The translations under genes were made by a program, and so were the position numbers. 64,000 bases of DNA from an uncultured Ruminococcus sp. (GTDB taxonomy: Bacteria; Bacillota; Clostridia; Oscillospirales; Acutalibacteraceae). The stretch spans positions 79,458 through 143,457 of the forward strand of contig UQCF01000006.1 of NCBI GenBank assembly GCA_900539465.1, in the 5' to 3' direction. Below the pieces are notes generated by a model, which worked only from the letters and a program-made list of their open reading frames with translations, was not told the DNA's origin and did not search any database. This document shows positions 17,944-27,799 of the stretch, in pieces (position 1 is the first letter of the stretch; every line of letters begins with the position of its first letter).

Positions 17944-20148
17944 TTATCCTATGAGCGTTTCGGTCTCCTGAACTCCGGTCTGCTCTTGCTTTTGTTTAAA
18001 GTAATATTCATATATCGCCTTTGCGACGGGTGACGCGCTTGAACCGGACTTGCCGCCCTCAATAGCAACCGCAATGGCTATTTCGGGGTCGTCATACGGT
18101 GCAAAGGTGATGAAAAATCCGTTTGTGAGCACTTTTTTGGTGCCGTTTACGTTGTGCTCAACTTCTGAAGTACCTGTTTTAGCCGCGCAGTCAACAACCT
18201 TGCCCACACCGTTTCTCAAAGTATAAGAATGTGTAACAACTCTTCTCATACCGTCTTTAACAATGTTGATGTTCTTTTCGCTAATGCCTGTTTCAACCGC
18301 AACCTTGGGCTCTTTTTTGAGAACAGTCTGTGACAAATCAAAGCTCTTTATCTCTTTGACCATGTGAACCTCATACCTTGTGCCGCCGTTTGCAATGGTG
18401 GCGCAATAGTTTGCAAGCTGAAGCGGTGTGAACAGGTTGCCCGCCTGACCGATTGCAGACTGCAAGGTGAAGCCGGGCCTCCATACCTGACCGAGAGAGG
18501 TGCGGTAGCTGGGGGAGTCGAGAATACCCGTTCTTTCGCTGAGCTCAATGCCGGTCGGCTGACCCAAGCCCAAAAGCTCACGGTAGGTGTTAAGCTTTTC
18601 TACGCCGAGGTCACGGCTGACCTTATAAAAGAAGATGTTGCATGAATCCTGAAGCGCGGTTTTAACATTGATGTTGCTTGAGGCATGATGAGCAATGCAA
18701 CTGAAGGTCATGTCAAGGTATCTGAATTTATAGTGGCAGTCGTGCACGGTGTTTTCGTCAATAACGCCCTCCTCCAAAGCGGCAAGAGCCGTTGAGGGCT
18801 TTGATGTTGAACCGGGCGCATAAACGCTTTGAAGCGCTCTGTTCCAAAGCGGCGATCTCTTGTCTTTTAAAAGAGACGAGTAATCGTCCGAATAAGTTGT
18901 GATGTCGTATGACGGATATGTGGCGCAAGCCAAAAGCTCGCCCGTTTTGCAGTTGACAACCGCGACCGCGCCGCCGTGAGGAACGGGGGACTCAATGCTG
19001 TCGCACTTTTCTTTGAGTGCGTCCTGCGCTATCTTTTGCATATCCGCATCAAGAGTCAAAACAATGCTGTCGCCGTTTTTAACTTCTTTTGTATATTCTA
19101 CCTTGGTTGTGCCGTCCGAATTGACGGTGACGGATTTTACTCCGTTCTCGCCTTTTAAATAATCCTCCATAGCGAGCTCAATGCCGCTTTTACCCACTAC
19201 GTCGTTCATGCCGTAGCCCTTTTCTTTGAGCTTTTTATACTCCTGTGCGTCAATCGAGCCGACCATGCCTATCATATGCGGTGCAAGCGTGCCGTCATAA
19301 TATTCGCGGTAGGTGGTGATTTCTATTTCAACTCCGCGATAAAAAGAGCTTTTTTCTTTGATATAAGAAGCGGTCACATCATCAACATCTTCTGCAAACT
19401 GATAGGTGTTTGCGGTGTTAAATGCGTTGAGCCTCATCTGGTAGCAAACAGAAGCAATCGCGCGCGCGTCTTTTTTGGAGTAGTTCTCTAATTTATATCG
19501 CTCAATCAAAGCCTTCATGCAGTCATCGGCAGAGGCGTATCTGTTGAGGTTCAGCATATCTTTGCCGAGCATAACTTCAATATCGTGCTCACTGTCTTCG
19601 GTGTAGGCATAGTTGCCGTCGCCGTCAATATAAATCGGCAGCTCGTCCGTCCATTCGTCACCGTTTTGCTCAAAAAGATTTATGAGTGAGAGAATGATTT
19701 TGTTTCTATCCTCCTGCTCCGAAAACGACGGGAATTTTGTCGCGTCAAAAACAACCGCACTGCCCTGCCTGTTGCCGACAAGCACCTTGCCGTTGCGGTC
19801 AAGAATTTCGCCCCTTGTCGCTTTGACCGTGCTTTGAGAAACAGACGCCGAGCCCTCTGCCGCATACTTGCTGCCGTTGACAACCTGCATATTATAAAGC
19901 AAAACGCCGAAAGAAATAAAAATAACAACTATAAGCGCGGCCGTGACATATTGGCGGCCGACTTTTTCTTTTTGTTTGTTTTCTTTTATTCTCGTCACGC
20001 GTATTTTGTTTTTGCCTGCGTCGAAGTATTCGCTTTCGCCGTCGCCGTCATCGGTCTTGATTTTAAACATTGTACCCGTGAAAAGTAAAAAGCCGCAAAG
20101 AAAAGAGGACAGAATTATGCTGTGTCTTCTTTTATTTTTATCTTTCAT
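17944..20148 (-). CDS. mrdA: Penicillin-binding protein 2 (class B transpeptidase, MrdA/PBP2 type)
   Basis: This peptidoglycan transpeptidase serves the elongasome. It carries the catalytic motifs PGSTSKPST (active-site Ser), DSCN and AAKTGTSEV, plus the dimerisation-domain hallmark RGEILDRNGKVL. The first ATG (20148) would give 734 aa with two hydrophobic segments, near residues 10-26 and 68-84. That would place the catalytic domain in the cytoplasm. ATG at 20070 (708 aa, one membrane helix) gives the expected topology but has a weaker ribosome site. It lies 30 bp after mreD. Confidence 0.92.
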   Translation of the reverse strand: MKDKNKRRHSIILSSFLCGFLLFTGTMFKIKTDDGDGESEYFDAGKNKIRVTRIKENKQKEKVGRQYVTAALIVVIFISFGVLLYNMQVVNGSKYAAEGSASVSQSTVKATRGEILDRNGKVLVGNRQGSAVVFDATKFPSFSEQEDRNKIILSLINLFEQNGDEWTDELPIYIDGDGNYAYTEDSEHDIEVMLGKDMLNLNRYASADDCMKALIERYKLENYSKKDARAIASVCYQMRLNAFNTANTYQFAEDVDDVTASYIKEKSSFYRGVEIEITTYREYYDGTLAPHMIGMVGSIDAQEYKKLKEKGYGMNDVVGKSGIELAMEDYLKGENGVKSVTVNSDGTTKVEYTKEVKNGDSIVLTLDADMQKIAQDALKEKCDSIESPVPHGGAVAVVNCKTGELLACATYPSYDITTYSDDYSSLLKDKRSPLWNRALQSVYAPGSTSKPSTALAALEEGVIDENTVHDCHYKFRYLDMTFSCIAHHASSNINVKTALQDSCNIFFYKVSRDLGVEKLNTYRELLGLGQPTGIELSERTGILDSPSYRTSLGQVWRPGFTLQSAIGQAGNLFTPLQLANYCATIANGGTRYEVHMVKEIKSFDLSQTVLKKEPKVAVETGISEKNINIVKDGMRRVVTHSYTLRNGVGKVVDCAAKTGTSEVEHNVNGTKKVLTNGFFITFAPYDDPEIAIAVAIEGGKSGSSASPVAKAIYEYYFKQKQEQTGVQETETLIG

Positions 20149-20178
20149 TTTCTCACCGGCTTTCTAAAAAAATAAAAT

Positions 20179-20709
20179 TTATTCTACTCTGTATTTTTTG
20201 GATACAGCTCTGACAATCACATAAAAAAGCGGAATAAAAAACGCCGTATAAAGCCCCGAAGCCATATACATATTAAAATAAACATACTGCGAATTTTCTT
20301 GTGCGGGGGAATAGTAAAACAGCAGATAATATAAAGAGTTATAGACGAATAAGAACACAACATTCATTAAAAAGCATGAGTTCAGGTTGTTTCTTATAAG
20401 CCTTGTTACCAAAAGACCCGAAAAATATCCTGCCGCCGCGAGCATAATCGTATGGTAGCAAACCGTCTGGGTTGAGAATGCGTCAAGCAGCGCACCCGCA
20501 GCCGCACCGAATACCATGCCGCTCGTCTCGCGCTCAAACATACCTATGCAAATTACCAGCGGAGCCAAAAGCATTGCCGTCACGCCCCACGGCCGCGGAA
20601 AAAGATGCTCGGTATTCTGCAAAAAAAACACAAGCAAAATTACCGCCGTAAGAACTGTACGGCGGGTGCGGTTTATCTTATTCTCTTTGTAAAAGCTTGA
20701 GTTTTCCAT
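20179..20709 (-). CDS. mreD: Rod shape-determining protein MreD
   Basis: This 176-aa integral membrane protein has about five hydrophobic helices (TAVILLVFFLQ, VTAMLLAPLVICIG, MVFGAAAGALLDAF and others). It has the size and hydropathy of MreD and lies between mreC and PBP2. The sequence family is weakly conserved, so the call rests largely on gene order. It links MreC and the PBP2/RodA synthase to MreB filaments. Confidence 0.88.
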   Translation of the reverse strand: MENSSFYKENKINRTRRTVLTAVILLVFFLQNTEHLFPRPWGVTAMLLAPLVICIGMFERETSGMVFGAAAGALLDAFSTQTVCYHTIMLAAAGYFSGLLVTRLIRNNLNSCFLMNVVFLFVYNSLYYLLFYYSPAQENSQYVYFNMYMASGLYTAFFIPLFYVIVRAVSKKYRVE

Positions 20710-20724
20710 AATAAAGACCTTGAA

Positions 20725-21570
20725 TTACTGACTTATTCCCTGTGAGTCAAAGTCGGTTATGATAAATACGTCCGTAAGAACCGAAAAATCAACGGCAGAC
20801 TCTATCTGCGCATAATATGATATATCGCTCTTTGATTTTGCAATTTCGGTTACCGTGCCTACAATCAGGTCTTTGGGGAAAACTCCGCCGATACCTGTTG
20901 TGAGCACTATACCGCCTGCGGCAACATTGCTGTCTTTTGAAAGTCCGGGCATTTTGCAAATGCTTTTGTCTATGCCCTCTTCAAATCCCGTTACATAGCC
21001 GACTTCGTTGCTTCTTGTTTCATAAACTGCGGCGTTCACATCGGGGTTGGATATGGTTTTGACCGTGCAGTTTGTAAGGCTCACGTCGCTGACTATGCCG
21101 ACAAGGCTTTTGCCGTAGATAACCGGGTCGTTGACCTCAACGCCCTTTGCCGAGCCTTTATCAAGCTTAAAAGAGCCGTAGACATCGGAGGTATCTCTTG
21201 AAAGAACCTCTGCACTCAAAAATTTAAAATCGGGGTGTTCTTCTTTAACGCCCAAAAATTCTTCATAAACGGTGAGAGTTCTTTTTGTGTCTTCATAATC
21301 GGCAAGCTCCTGCTGATAATCAACAAGCTGCTGTTTAAGCTCTGCGTTCTCTTCTTTAAGCGCATTTGCCGAGCGAAAATAATCGCAGTAAGAATCAATA
21401 TAGTTGCCCACATAGGTCGAAACCTTTTGCAGCGGCTGTGTGAGCGCGCCGAGAGCAGACGAAAGGGGAGATGTGCCCGAATGTGTTGCCGCCGCGATTA
21501 TTGCGCCGACAATCACTGCCGCAATAACAGCCAAAAAAAGTTTGAACGACTTTGTTTTATAAAACTTCAT
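20725..21570 (-). CDS. mreC: Rod shape-determining protein MreC
   Basis: This 281-aa protein is membrane-anchored by one N-terminal helix (FLAVIAAVIVGAIIAA). A coiled coil (LKEENAELKQQLVDYQQEL, about 71-90) and the MreC beta domain follow (LDKGSAKGVEVNDPVI, GIGGVFPKDLIVGTV). It activates PBP2 in the elongasome. It lies between mreB and mreD. Confidence 0.95.
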   Translation of the reverse strand: MKFYKTKSFKLFLAVIAAVIVGAIIAAATHSGTSPLSSALGALTQPLQKVSTYVGNYIDSYCDYFRSANALKEENAELKQQLVDYQQELADYEDTKRTLTVYEEFLGVKEEHPDFKFLSAEVLSRDTSDVYGSFKLDKGSAKGVEVNDPVIYGKSLVGIVSDVSLTNCTVKTISNPDVNAAVYETRSNEVGYVTGFEEGIDKSICKMPGLSKDSNVAAGGIVLTTGIGGVFPKDLIVGTVTEIAKSKSDISYYAQIESAVDFSVLTDVFIITDFDSQGISQ

Positions 21571-21606
21571 GTGCTTCCCCTTTCATAAAAATCAAAATGT
21601 AAAAAA

Positions 21607-22593
21607 TCAAAGCTTCTTTTCAAGGCAGACCCCTATGCCGTCCGCCGCACAGTCAATGGGTGTGTCGGCAATTTCAACGGGGATTTTAAGTTCTTCCTCA
21701 ATCAGCTTGCCGAGACCTCTGAGCAGTGCGCCGCCGCCCGTGAGGGTAATGCCGTTATCCATAATATCCGCGGCAAGCTCCGGCGGAGTATTCTCAAGCG
21801 TTGTGCGGATTGCGTCAACAATTTGAGATACGGTGTCCGAAAGAGCCTCTCTGACCTCCTGCGAGGTTATCTCAACATTCAGCGGCAAGCCGTCAACAAG
21901 GTTTCTGCCCTTAATATCCATAGCTCCCTCGCCGTCATATTCATATGCCGAGCCGAGCTTTATTTTTATATCCTCCGCGGTTCTCTCACCGATAAGAAGG
22001 CTGTATTTCTTTTTAATATAGTTGATAATGGCTTCGTCCATGCTGTCGCCCGCAACTTTTATCGAGAGCGAAGTGACAATATCTTTAAGGGCTATAACCG
22101 CAACCTCTGATGTGCCGCCGCCTATATCAACAACCATGCTGCCCGTAGCACCCGTTATCGGCAGACCTGCGCCGATTGCCGAAGCGAGCGGAGACTCTAT
22201 GATGCTTATGTATTTTGCACCTGCGGATTTAACCGCGTCGTTGACCGCACGTCGCTCAAACTCGGTAACGCCCGAGGGCACGCTTATCATAACCCTTGCC
22301 CTGTTAAAGGGCGAGTTGTTAATGGCGCGCTTTATAAAGCGGCGGAGCATTTCGGCAGTCGCGTCAAAATCCGCAACAACGCCGTTCTGTATCGGATGAA
22401 GTGCGGCAATTGAGCCGGGTGTTCTGCCTATCATCTCTTTTGCCTGTGAGCCGACGGCAACAACCCTCGGCGGATTAAAACGCTGATCGACCGCGACAAC
22501 AGACGGCTCTCTGATGATTATTCCCTTGCCTTTAACAAAAACAAGAGTGTTTGCCGTGCCGAGATCAATACCTATATCCTGTGAAAAAAGCAT
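21607..22593 (-). CDS. mreB: Rod shape-determining actin homologue MreB
   Basis: This 328-aa cytoskeletal ATPase has the actin-fold motifs [18 protein letters not shown] (phosphate 1), [16 protein letters not shown] (phosphate 2) and [20 protein letters not shown] (adenosine). Its length is typical. It is the second gene of the cluster driven by the promoter at 23326-23354, which makes cell-shape and chromosome-segregation genes one transcriptional neighbourhood. Confidence 0.97.
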   Translation of the reverse strand: MLFSQDIGIDLGTANTLVFVKGKGIIIREPSVVAVDQRFNPPRVVAVGSQAKEMIGRTPGSIAALHPIQNGVVADFDATAEMLRRFIKRAINNSPFNRARVMISVPSGVTEFERRAVNDAVKSAGAKYISIIESPLASAIGAGLPITGATGSMVVDIGGGTSEVAVIALKDIVTSLSIKVAGDSMDEAIINYIKKKYSLLIGERTAEDIKIKLGSAYEYDGEGAMDIKGRNLVDGLPLNVEITSQEVREALSDTVSQIVDAIRTTLENTPPELAADIMDNGITLTGGGALLRGLGKLIEEELKIPVEIADTPIDCAADGIGVCLEKKL

Positions 22594-22615
22594 TAAAAAT
22601 TAACCCCTTCCGTAA

Positions 22616-23290
22616 TCAGCCCAACTTTTTAAGAGTAAAGTTTTCGGTAATAAATTTTTCAATATCAAAGCCGTTTGCAAGGCATTTGTCGTTGACGTTT
22701 GCGGTTATGCCCACCGCCGCATTGGCGTATGAGAAAGCAAAGAAATAATAGGTTGAGCCCGATGTATGCTTACTGCTGAAAGCCTTGACGTCCAAATCAA
22801 AAAGCTTTGTTTCATATTGCTTTATTTCGCCGACAAAATCAGGCTGATATTCTTTGAGCACGTTTTCTGTGCCCAAACGGTTGTTATAAAGCACGTCAAC
22901 ATCACCGTGACCGGCAGACTCGGCAGAAATTTCGCAAACTCCGCCGTCGGAATTTTTGCACTCGCCGTTATGCTGAATTCTGAATGTGTTTATGCTCTCG
23001 TCATAAGTCCAGTCATCGGGAATTTTAACTTTAAAATAGGCGTTTTCAACCTCGTTTTTGTTGTTTTGGGTAACCCTCGGGAACGTGACGGCCTGGGTGA
23101 CCTTTTCACCGTCTGCATTCGTGACCTTTTCGATAAGGTTGCCGTTTTCGTCCTGCGCCGGCTCGCCGCCGCGCCTTGTCACAAGAACGTGAGTGTTCCC
23201 CTCTTCATCGGTAATGACCTTTTTGCCGCATGCCGTGAGAGTGAAAAGCAGCAAAATTGCCGCCAGCACAAAGGCAATTATCCTTTTCAT
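22616..23290 (-). CDS. Putative lipoprotein, first gene of the mre cluster
   Basis: This 224-aa protein has a type II signal peptide with lipobox LTAC (Cys21). It lies outside the membrane and has a charged linker followed by a globular alpha/beta region (PDDWTYDESINTFRI to the end). I do not recognise the fold family. It lies directly downstream of the cluster promoter and 22 bp before mreB, so it may be co-expressed with the elongasome. No enzymatic motif was seen. Confidence 0.8.
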   Translation of the reverse strand: MKRIIAFVLAAILLLFTLTACGKKVITDEEGNTHVLVTRRGGEPAQDENGNLIEKVTNADGEKVTQAVTFPRVTQNNKNEVENAYFKVKIPDDWTYDESINTFRIQHNGECKNSDGGVCEISAESAGHGDVDVLYNNRLGTENVLKEYQPDFVGEIKQYETKLFDLDVKAFSSKHTSGSTYYFFAFSYANAAVGITANVNDKCLANGFDIEKFITENFTLKKLG

Positions 23291-23325
23291 ACCTACACCT
23301 ACCCAGTTTTATTATCTATTTAAAA

Positions 23326-23354
23326 AGTATAACATTGCACACCTTTGTTGTCAA
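23326..23354 (-). promoter_or_regulatory. Sigma-A promoter of the lipoprotein-mreB operon
   Basis: Minus strand: TTGACA (23349-23354), 17-bp spacer, TATACT (23326-23331). This is a near-consensus promoter 36 bp upstream of the lipoprotein start. Confidence 0.85.
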
Positions 23355-23445
23355 TGAAAAAAGCTTTAAGAAAATGTTAAGAAATCTATTGATTTTTGGT
23401 TATTAAGATGTTACTTTATCTGCATATGTTATTTGGAGGTTGATT

Positions 23446-24618
23446 ATGACTTTGCTCTTGCTTTGCGTTATATATATTGCGTTTATCGGTCTGGGTCTGC
23501 CGGATTCTCTCTTCGGCACGGCGTGGCCTGCGATTTACGGTGAATTTGCTTTGCCGCTCTCTGCCGCAAACTGCGTTACTCTTATAGTTTCGGGCGGAAC
23601 GGTTATTTCAAGTGCAATGAGTGCAAGAGTTATCAACAAATTCGGCACTTATACCGTTACGGCAGTCAGCACCGCGCTGACTGCGGCGGCTCTTTTCGGC
23701 TTTTCGGTTTCAAAAAATCTTATTTGGCTGTGTCTTTTTTCAATACCGCTCGGCATAGGCGCAGGTGCGGTAGATTCGGCGCTCAACAACTACGTTGCGC
23801 TTCATTTTTCTGCCTCGCATATGAATTTTTTACACTGCTTTTACGGTGTGGGAGTCTCCGTCAGCCCCTATATAATGTCTTTTGCGCTCTCGGGCGGCAA
23901 CTGGCGCGGCGGCTACCGCACCGCGTTTATCATTCAATGCGTTATTACCGCCGTCATAGCTTTTTCGCGTCCGCTTTGGAAGAAAAGTGATAAAAATTCC
24001 TCCGAAGAAGAAAAAAGCGTAACTTTAAGTTTTGCACAGATGATTAAAACACCTTGTGTAAAAGCAGACCTCCTTCTTTTTGCCTCGTCATGTGCGATTG
24101 AGTGCACCTGCGGTGCATGGAGCAGCACATTTTTGGTGGAATCAAAGGGCTTTTCTGCAGATGTTGCGGCAAAAACCGTTGCTATGTATTTTGTGGGTCT
24201 TACTCTCGGCAGATTTTTGTCCGGTGTTCTTTCGTCAAAAATATCTTCGTGGAATTTGATAAAATCGGGGCTTATAATTGTATTTTCGGCTATAATTGTT
24301 TTACTTTTGCCGCTAAAAAGCACTTTTGCCGCCTTGGGTCTGTTTTTGCTCGGGCTCGGCATAGGTCCCGTCTATCCCAACATTATGCACCTGACTCCCA
24401 AAAACTTCGGCAAAGATGTTTCTCAGTCCATAATCGGGCTTCAAATGGCTGTTGCCTACACGGGCATAACCGCAGTGCCGCCGATATTCGGCTTTTTGGC
24501 TCAAAAACTCGGTATGAAGCTTTTTGCCCCGTTTATGCTTGTTCTTTTTGTCATTTTAGCAATTTCAACCCTATTTTTAATTTGCGGATTAAAAAAGCAA
24601 AATAGGTATGAAACATAA
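23446..24618 (+). CDS. Major facilitator superfamily transporter
   Basis: This 390-aa polytopic membrane protein has about 12 hydrophobic segments and resembles the FucP/YfkF-like branch of MFS (GLPDSLFGTAWPAIYGEF at the start, FLLGLGIGPVYPNIMHL in the second half). The start at 23446 has GGAGG 6 nt upstream. The substrate is unknown. It stands alone between the mre cluster (divergent) and the polysaccharide-export operon, which has its own promoter. Confidence 0.85.
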   Translation: MTLLLLCVIYIAFIGLGLPDSLFGTAWPAIYGEFALPLSAANCVTLIVSGGTVISSAMSARVINKFGTYTVTAVSTALTAAALFGFSVSKNLIWLCLFSIPLGIGAGAVDSALNNYVALHFSASHMNFLHCFYGVGVSVSPYIMSFALSGGNWRGGYRTAFIIQCVITAVIAFSRPLWKKSDKNSSEEEKSVTLSFAQMIKTPCVKADLLLFASSCAIECTCGAWSSTFLVESKGFSADVAAKTVAMYFVGLTLGRFLSGVLSSKISSWNLIKSGLIIVFSAIIVLLLPLKSTFAALGLFLLGLGIGPVYPNIMHLTPKNFGKDVSQSIIGLQMAVAYTGITAVPPIFGFLAQKLGMKLFAPFMLVLFVILAISTLFLICGLKKQNRYET

Positions 24619-24659
24619 TTTTTTCACCCAAACATAACATTTCATATTCTTTTATTCTA

Positions 24660-24687
24660 TTGACTGCCACCTTTTTTATGATATAAT
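24660..24687 (+). promoter_or_regulatory. Promoter of the polysaccharide export operon
   Basis: TTGACT (24660-24665), 16-bp spacer, TATAAT (24682-24687), 37 bp before the permease start. Confidence 0.75.
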
Positions 24688-24724
24688 TGTATCGTGTGTT
24701 ATTATATACTTTGAAGGATATATA

Positions 24725-25579
24725 ATGAAAAGAGGTATTGGAATGCAAAAAACCGTTATTGAACCCAACGGACACAATTTTCAGTATTGGAAGGACCTTT
24801 GGCGATATAAAGAGCTTGCCTTAAACTTTGCAAAGCGAGATGTAACCGTCAGATATAAGCAGACCATTATGGGTATGGGCTGGGCAGTTATCAGCCCCAT
24901 TATAAATATGCTTATCATGACCTTCATTTTCGGCAATGTCGCAGGTCTTTCAAGTGAGGGTGATACACCTTATTACATAATGGTTTATGCAGGTCTTATT
25001 CCCTGGGCGCTTCTTTCAAAAAGTCTTCAAAGCGGCGCAAGCACTTTTATTACAAACGCAAACATAATGAAAAAGGTCTATTTTCCGAGAATTCTCTCTC
25101 CTTTAGGCTCGGTGCTTGCCTTTTTGATTGATACGGCAATTTCTTTCGGCGTTTTGCTTATTTTGATGGTTGTGTTTTATTTTACCGAGGGCTTCACTCC
25201 GTCGCTGAGAATTTTCCTTTGCCCGCTGGTTCTTATCTGGACCATGATTTTGGGTCTTGCGGCAGGACTTTTCCTCTCGGCATTCAATGTTAAATGGAGG
25301 GATCTCAACCAGGCTCTTCCGTTTCTTATTTCGATCGGTCAATATCTTTCTCCCGTCGCATACTCCGTCAAGGCAAACTTCGGCGATAAATGGTGGCTCC
25401 CGATATACTGCCTCAACCCTGCGGTCGGTATTCTCGAAACCTTTAAATGGTGCATTATAAAATCTATGGAATTTAATGTGTTTGCTTTTGTTGCTTCAAT
25501 TGTGTGGACTGTCGTTTTGATACCTCTCGGCGTCCACTTCTTCAGAAAAACGGAAAGAACATTTGTTGACATCGTTTAA
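24725..25579 (+). CDS. ABC-2 type polysaccharide/teichoic acid export permease (Wzm/TagG type)
   Basis: This 284-aa membrane subunit shows the family pattern: the N-terminal interface KDLWRYKELALNFAKRDV, then VRYKQTIMGMGWAVISPI, then six membrane segments and the conserved LSPVAYSVKANF loop. It forms an exporter with the ATPase 12 bp downstream. ATG at 24725 has AAGGA; ATG at 24743 is a reasonable alternative with AGAGG. The exported glycan is unknown. Confidence 0.92.
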   Translation: MKRGIGMQKTVIEPNGHNFQYWKDLWRYKELALNFAKRDVTVRYKQTIMGMGWAVISPIINMLIMTFIFGNVAGLSSEGDTPYYIMVYAGLIPWALLSKSLQSGASTFITNANIMKKVYFPRILSPLGSVLAFLIDTAISFGVLLILMVVFYFTEGFTPSLRIFLCPLVLIWTMILGLAAGLFLSAFNVKWRDLNQALPFLISIGQYLSPVAYSVKANFGDKWWLPIYCLNPAVGILETFKWCIIKSMEFNVFAFVASIVWTVVLIPLGVHFFRKTERTFVDIV

Positions 25580-25590
25580 GGGGTGAGATT

Positions 25591-26862
25591 ATGGACGAAA
25601 ATACTGTAATGATAGATTTGAAGAACGTAAAAAAGAAATACGTCATTCGTCATAAAATTCAAAAACCCGATTCTTTTAAGGGTCGTCTTAAATTAGTTGC
25701 AAGAAAAGTTTTGCACCCGTCAAAAAGAGCGGATACAGAGGACTTCTGGGCTTTGGACGGCGTATCTTTTCAGGTAAAAAAAGGTGAAAAGGTCGGCATT
25801 ATCGGCAGAAACGGCGCGGGTAAATCTACCCTTTTAAAAGTTCTTTCAAGAATTACCGAACCCACCGACGGCAGAATTGAAATGCTCGGCAAGGTGTCTG
25901 CAATGCTTGAGGTCGGCACAGGCTTTAATATGGAGCTCACCGGCAGAGAAAACGTATATCTCAACGGTGCTATTCTCGGAATGAGCAAAGCCGAAATTGA
26001 CGAAAAATTTGAAGAAATAGTCAAATTTTCCGAAGTCGGCAGATTTATCGACACCCCTGTTAAAAGATATTCAAGCGGTATGTTCGTCCGCTTGGCTTTT
26101 GCCGTTGCCTCTCACCTTGAGCCGGATATTTTGATTGTTGATGAGGTTCTCGCAGTCGGTGACACCAGATTTCAGCAAAAGTGTCTTAACAGAATGTCCG
26201 ATATTGCAAAAGGCGGCAGAACAATTCTTTACGTCAGCCATCAGATGCAGACTATCCGCCAGCTTTGCGACCGCGTTATTGTTTTGAAAGAGGGCAAGGT
26301 TATTTATGACGGTGACGTTGAAAAGGGTATAGAAGTTTATTCCGACAGCGTTGAAACAAATAAAACAGTAATTGATGTTTCAGACCACAAGCCGCGCGGC
26401 ACACAAATGGCTGTAATTCAAGGTGCGACGGTGCCGAATAAAGAAATCTGCTCATGGGTTTATAACGAGCCTATTGATTTTAAAGTTAAAATCAAGGCGA
26501 ATGAGGACTGTGAAAATCTCCGCCTTGAGTTTATGATAAGAAACCTCAGCCTTATAAGAGCGCTCGGCAAAGCAGAGAGCGTAAGGCTCGGCAAATTTGA
26601 AAAGGGCAAAGAATATATATTTGATTTTCATATGGATAATAAAAATATTCTTGCCCCCGGCAAATATATTGCCGGTTTTGAGCTTTGGAAAACAGAAAAC
26701 GAAATGTGCGTTATTTATGACGTTGTGCCCGAAATGTTTTCTTTTGAAATTTTGGGTGAGGACCCGGATGATGACAGTGTTCCGCCCGTCGCGTGGGACA
26801 GTCTCGTATACGGCGGCATGATGTTGCCCGAAATTCAGGTCACAAAACGAGTTGAGGAATAA
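25591..26862 (+). CDS. ABC polysaccharide exporter ATPase with Wzt-type carbohydrate-binding domain
   Basis: This 423-aa nucleotide-binding subunit has Walker A GRNGAGKSTLLK, signature YSSGMFVRLAFAVA, Walker B PDILIVDEVLAVGD and an H-loop in YVSHQMQ. After residue about 255 there is a beta-sandwich C-terminal region (VIDVSDHKPRGTQMAVIQ to the end) like Wzt/TagH. In O-antigen exporters such domains read a terminal glycan modification. It acts with the preceding permease and the two downstream glycosyltransferases. Confidence 0.93.
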   Translation: MDENTVMIDLKNVKKKYVIRHKIQKPDSFKGRLKLVARKVLHPSKRADTEDFWALDGVSFQVKKGEKVGIIGRNGAGKSTLLKVLSRITEPTDGRIEMLGKVSAMLEVGTGFNMELTGRENVYLNGAILGMSKAEIDEKFEEIVKFSEVGRFIDTPVKRYSSGMFVRLAFAVASHLEPDILIVDEVLAVGDTRFQQKCLNRMSDIAKGGRTILYVSHQMQTIRQLCDRVIVLKEGKVIYDGDVEKGIEVYSDSVETNKTVIDVSDHKPRGTQMAVIQGATVPNKEICSWVYNEPIDFKVKIKANEDCENLRLEFMIRNLSLIRALGKAESVRLGKFEKGKEYIFDFHMDNKNILAPGKYIAGFELWKTENEMCVIYDVVPEMFSFEILGEDPDDDSVPPVAWDSLVYGGMMLPEIQVTKRVEE

Positions 26863-26864
26863 AA

Positions 26865-27788
26865 ATGAAAAAATTTCTTCTCTTTTTTTGGAACGGATTT
26901 TTTCTGTTAAAACAAAAAATTGCGGATATATTTTATCTTATCAAAGATTTTTTCTACACCCGCACTCACAAAGCGCCGAATATTATGACGTGTGAAGATA
27001 CTCTCGATTATATTTTAAAAAATAATTGCTGCGTCACCCGTTTCGGCGACGCCGAGATGAAGCTTGCCTCCGGCACGGACGTGAGGTATCAGGTATCGGA
27101 CGAGCTTATCAGAAAAAGACTGCGCGAGGTCATAGGCTCGGATGAAAAAAATCTTTTGGTTTGTATTCCGGCGGTGTTTTCAAACGAGCAGCTCTCTGTT
27201 ATGGAAGATAACCATGCAACCTTTTGGAAAAAGCACCTTGCAAGGTTCAGAAAATATTGGTACAGAGATTTAATTCCGGGCAAGGTTTACGGCGACGCTT
27301 TTATATCGCGCCACTACATGAATCTTAAAGATAAAAAGGGTACAAACACAAAAGAATATTTTGAGAATATAAAAAAGCTGTGGGCAAATAAAGACGTTAT
27401 AATAGTTGAGGGCGAAAAAAGCCGTCTCGGCATGGGCAACGACCTTTTTGACTCGGCAAATTCTGTTAAAAGAATACTTGCACCGAGCACACAGTGCTTT
27501 CAAAAATATGACGAGCTTTTAAAAGAAGTAAAAAAGCACGGCAAAGAGCCTTTATATATTCTCGCTCTCGGTCCGTCTGCAACAATAATGGCATATGACC
27601 TTGCAAAAGAGGGATTTTATGCCATTGACATGGGCAATATAGACACCGAATATGAATGGTTTAAAATGCAGGCGACAGAGAAAGTCCCCATTAAAGACAA
27701 AATGGTTTATGAGGCAGGTGCCGGCGAGGGTGTGGGCGAGGCTCACGATGAAAAATATTTAAGTCAGATAATTGCAAAAATTCTTTAA
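26865..27788 (+). CDS. GT-D fold glycosyltransferase (DUF1792/SP_1767 family)
   Basis: This 307-aa protein has the GT-D signature RFGDAE near residue 63, then VCIPAVFSNEQ, DVIIVEGEKSRLGMGND and the terminal EAGAGEGVGEAHDEKY. This family (DGT1-like) transfers sugars onto surface glycoproteins or glycans in Gram-positive bacteria. It follows the ABC ATPase by 2 bp, so the two are translationally coupled. Donor and acceptor are unknown. Confidence 0.82.
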   Translation: MKKFLLFFWNGFFLLKQKIADIFYLIKDFFYTRTHKAPNIMTCEDTLDYILKNNCCVTRFGDAEMKLASGTDVRYQVSDELIRKRLREVIGSDEKNLLVCIPAVFSNEQLSVMEDNHATFWKKHLARFRKYWYRDLIPGKVYGDAFISRHYMNLKDKKGTNTKEYFENIKKLWANKDVIIVEGEKSRLGMGNDLFDSANSVKRILAPSTQCFQKYDELLKEVKKHGKEPLYILALGPSATIMAYDLAKEGFYAIDMGNIDTEYEWFKMQATEKVPIKDKMVYEAGAGEGVGEAHDEKYLSQIIAKIL

Positions 27789-27799
27789 GAGGTGATATT

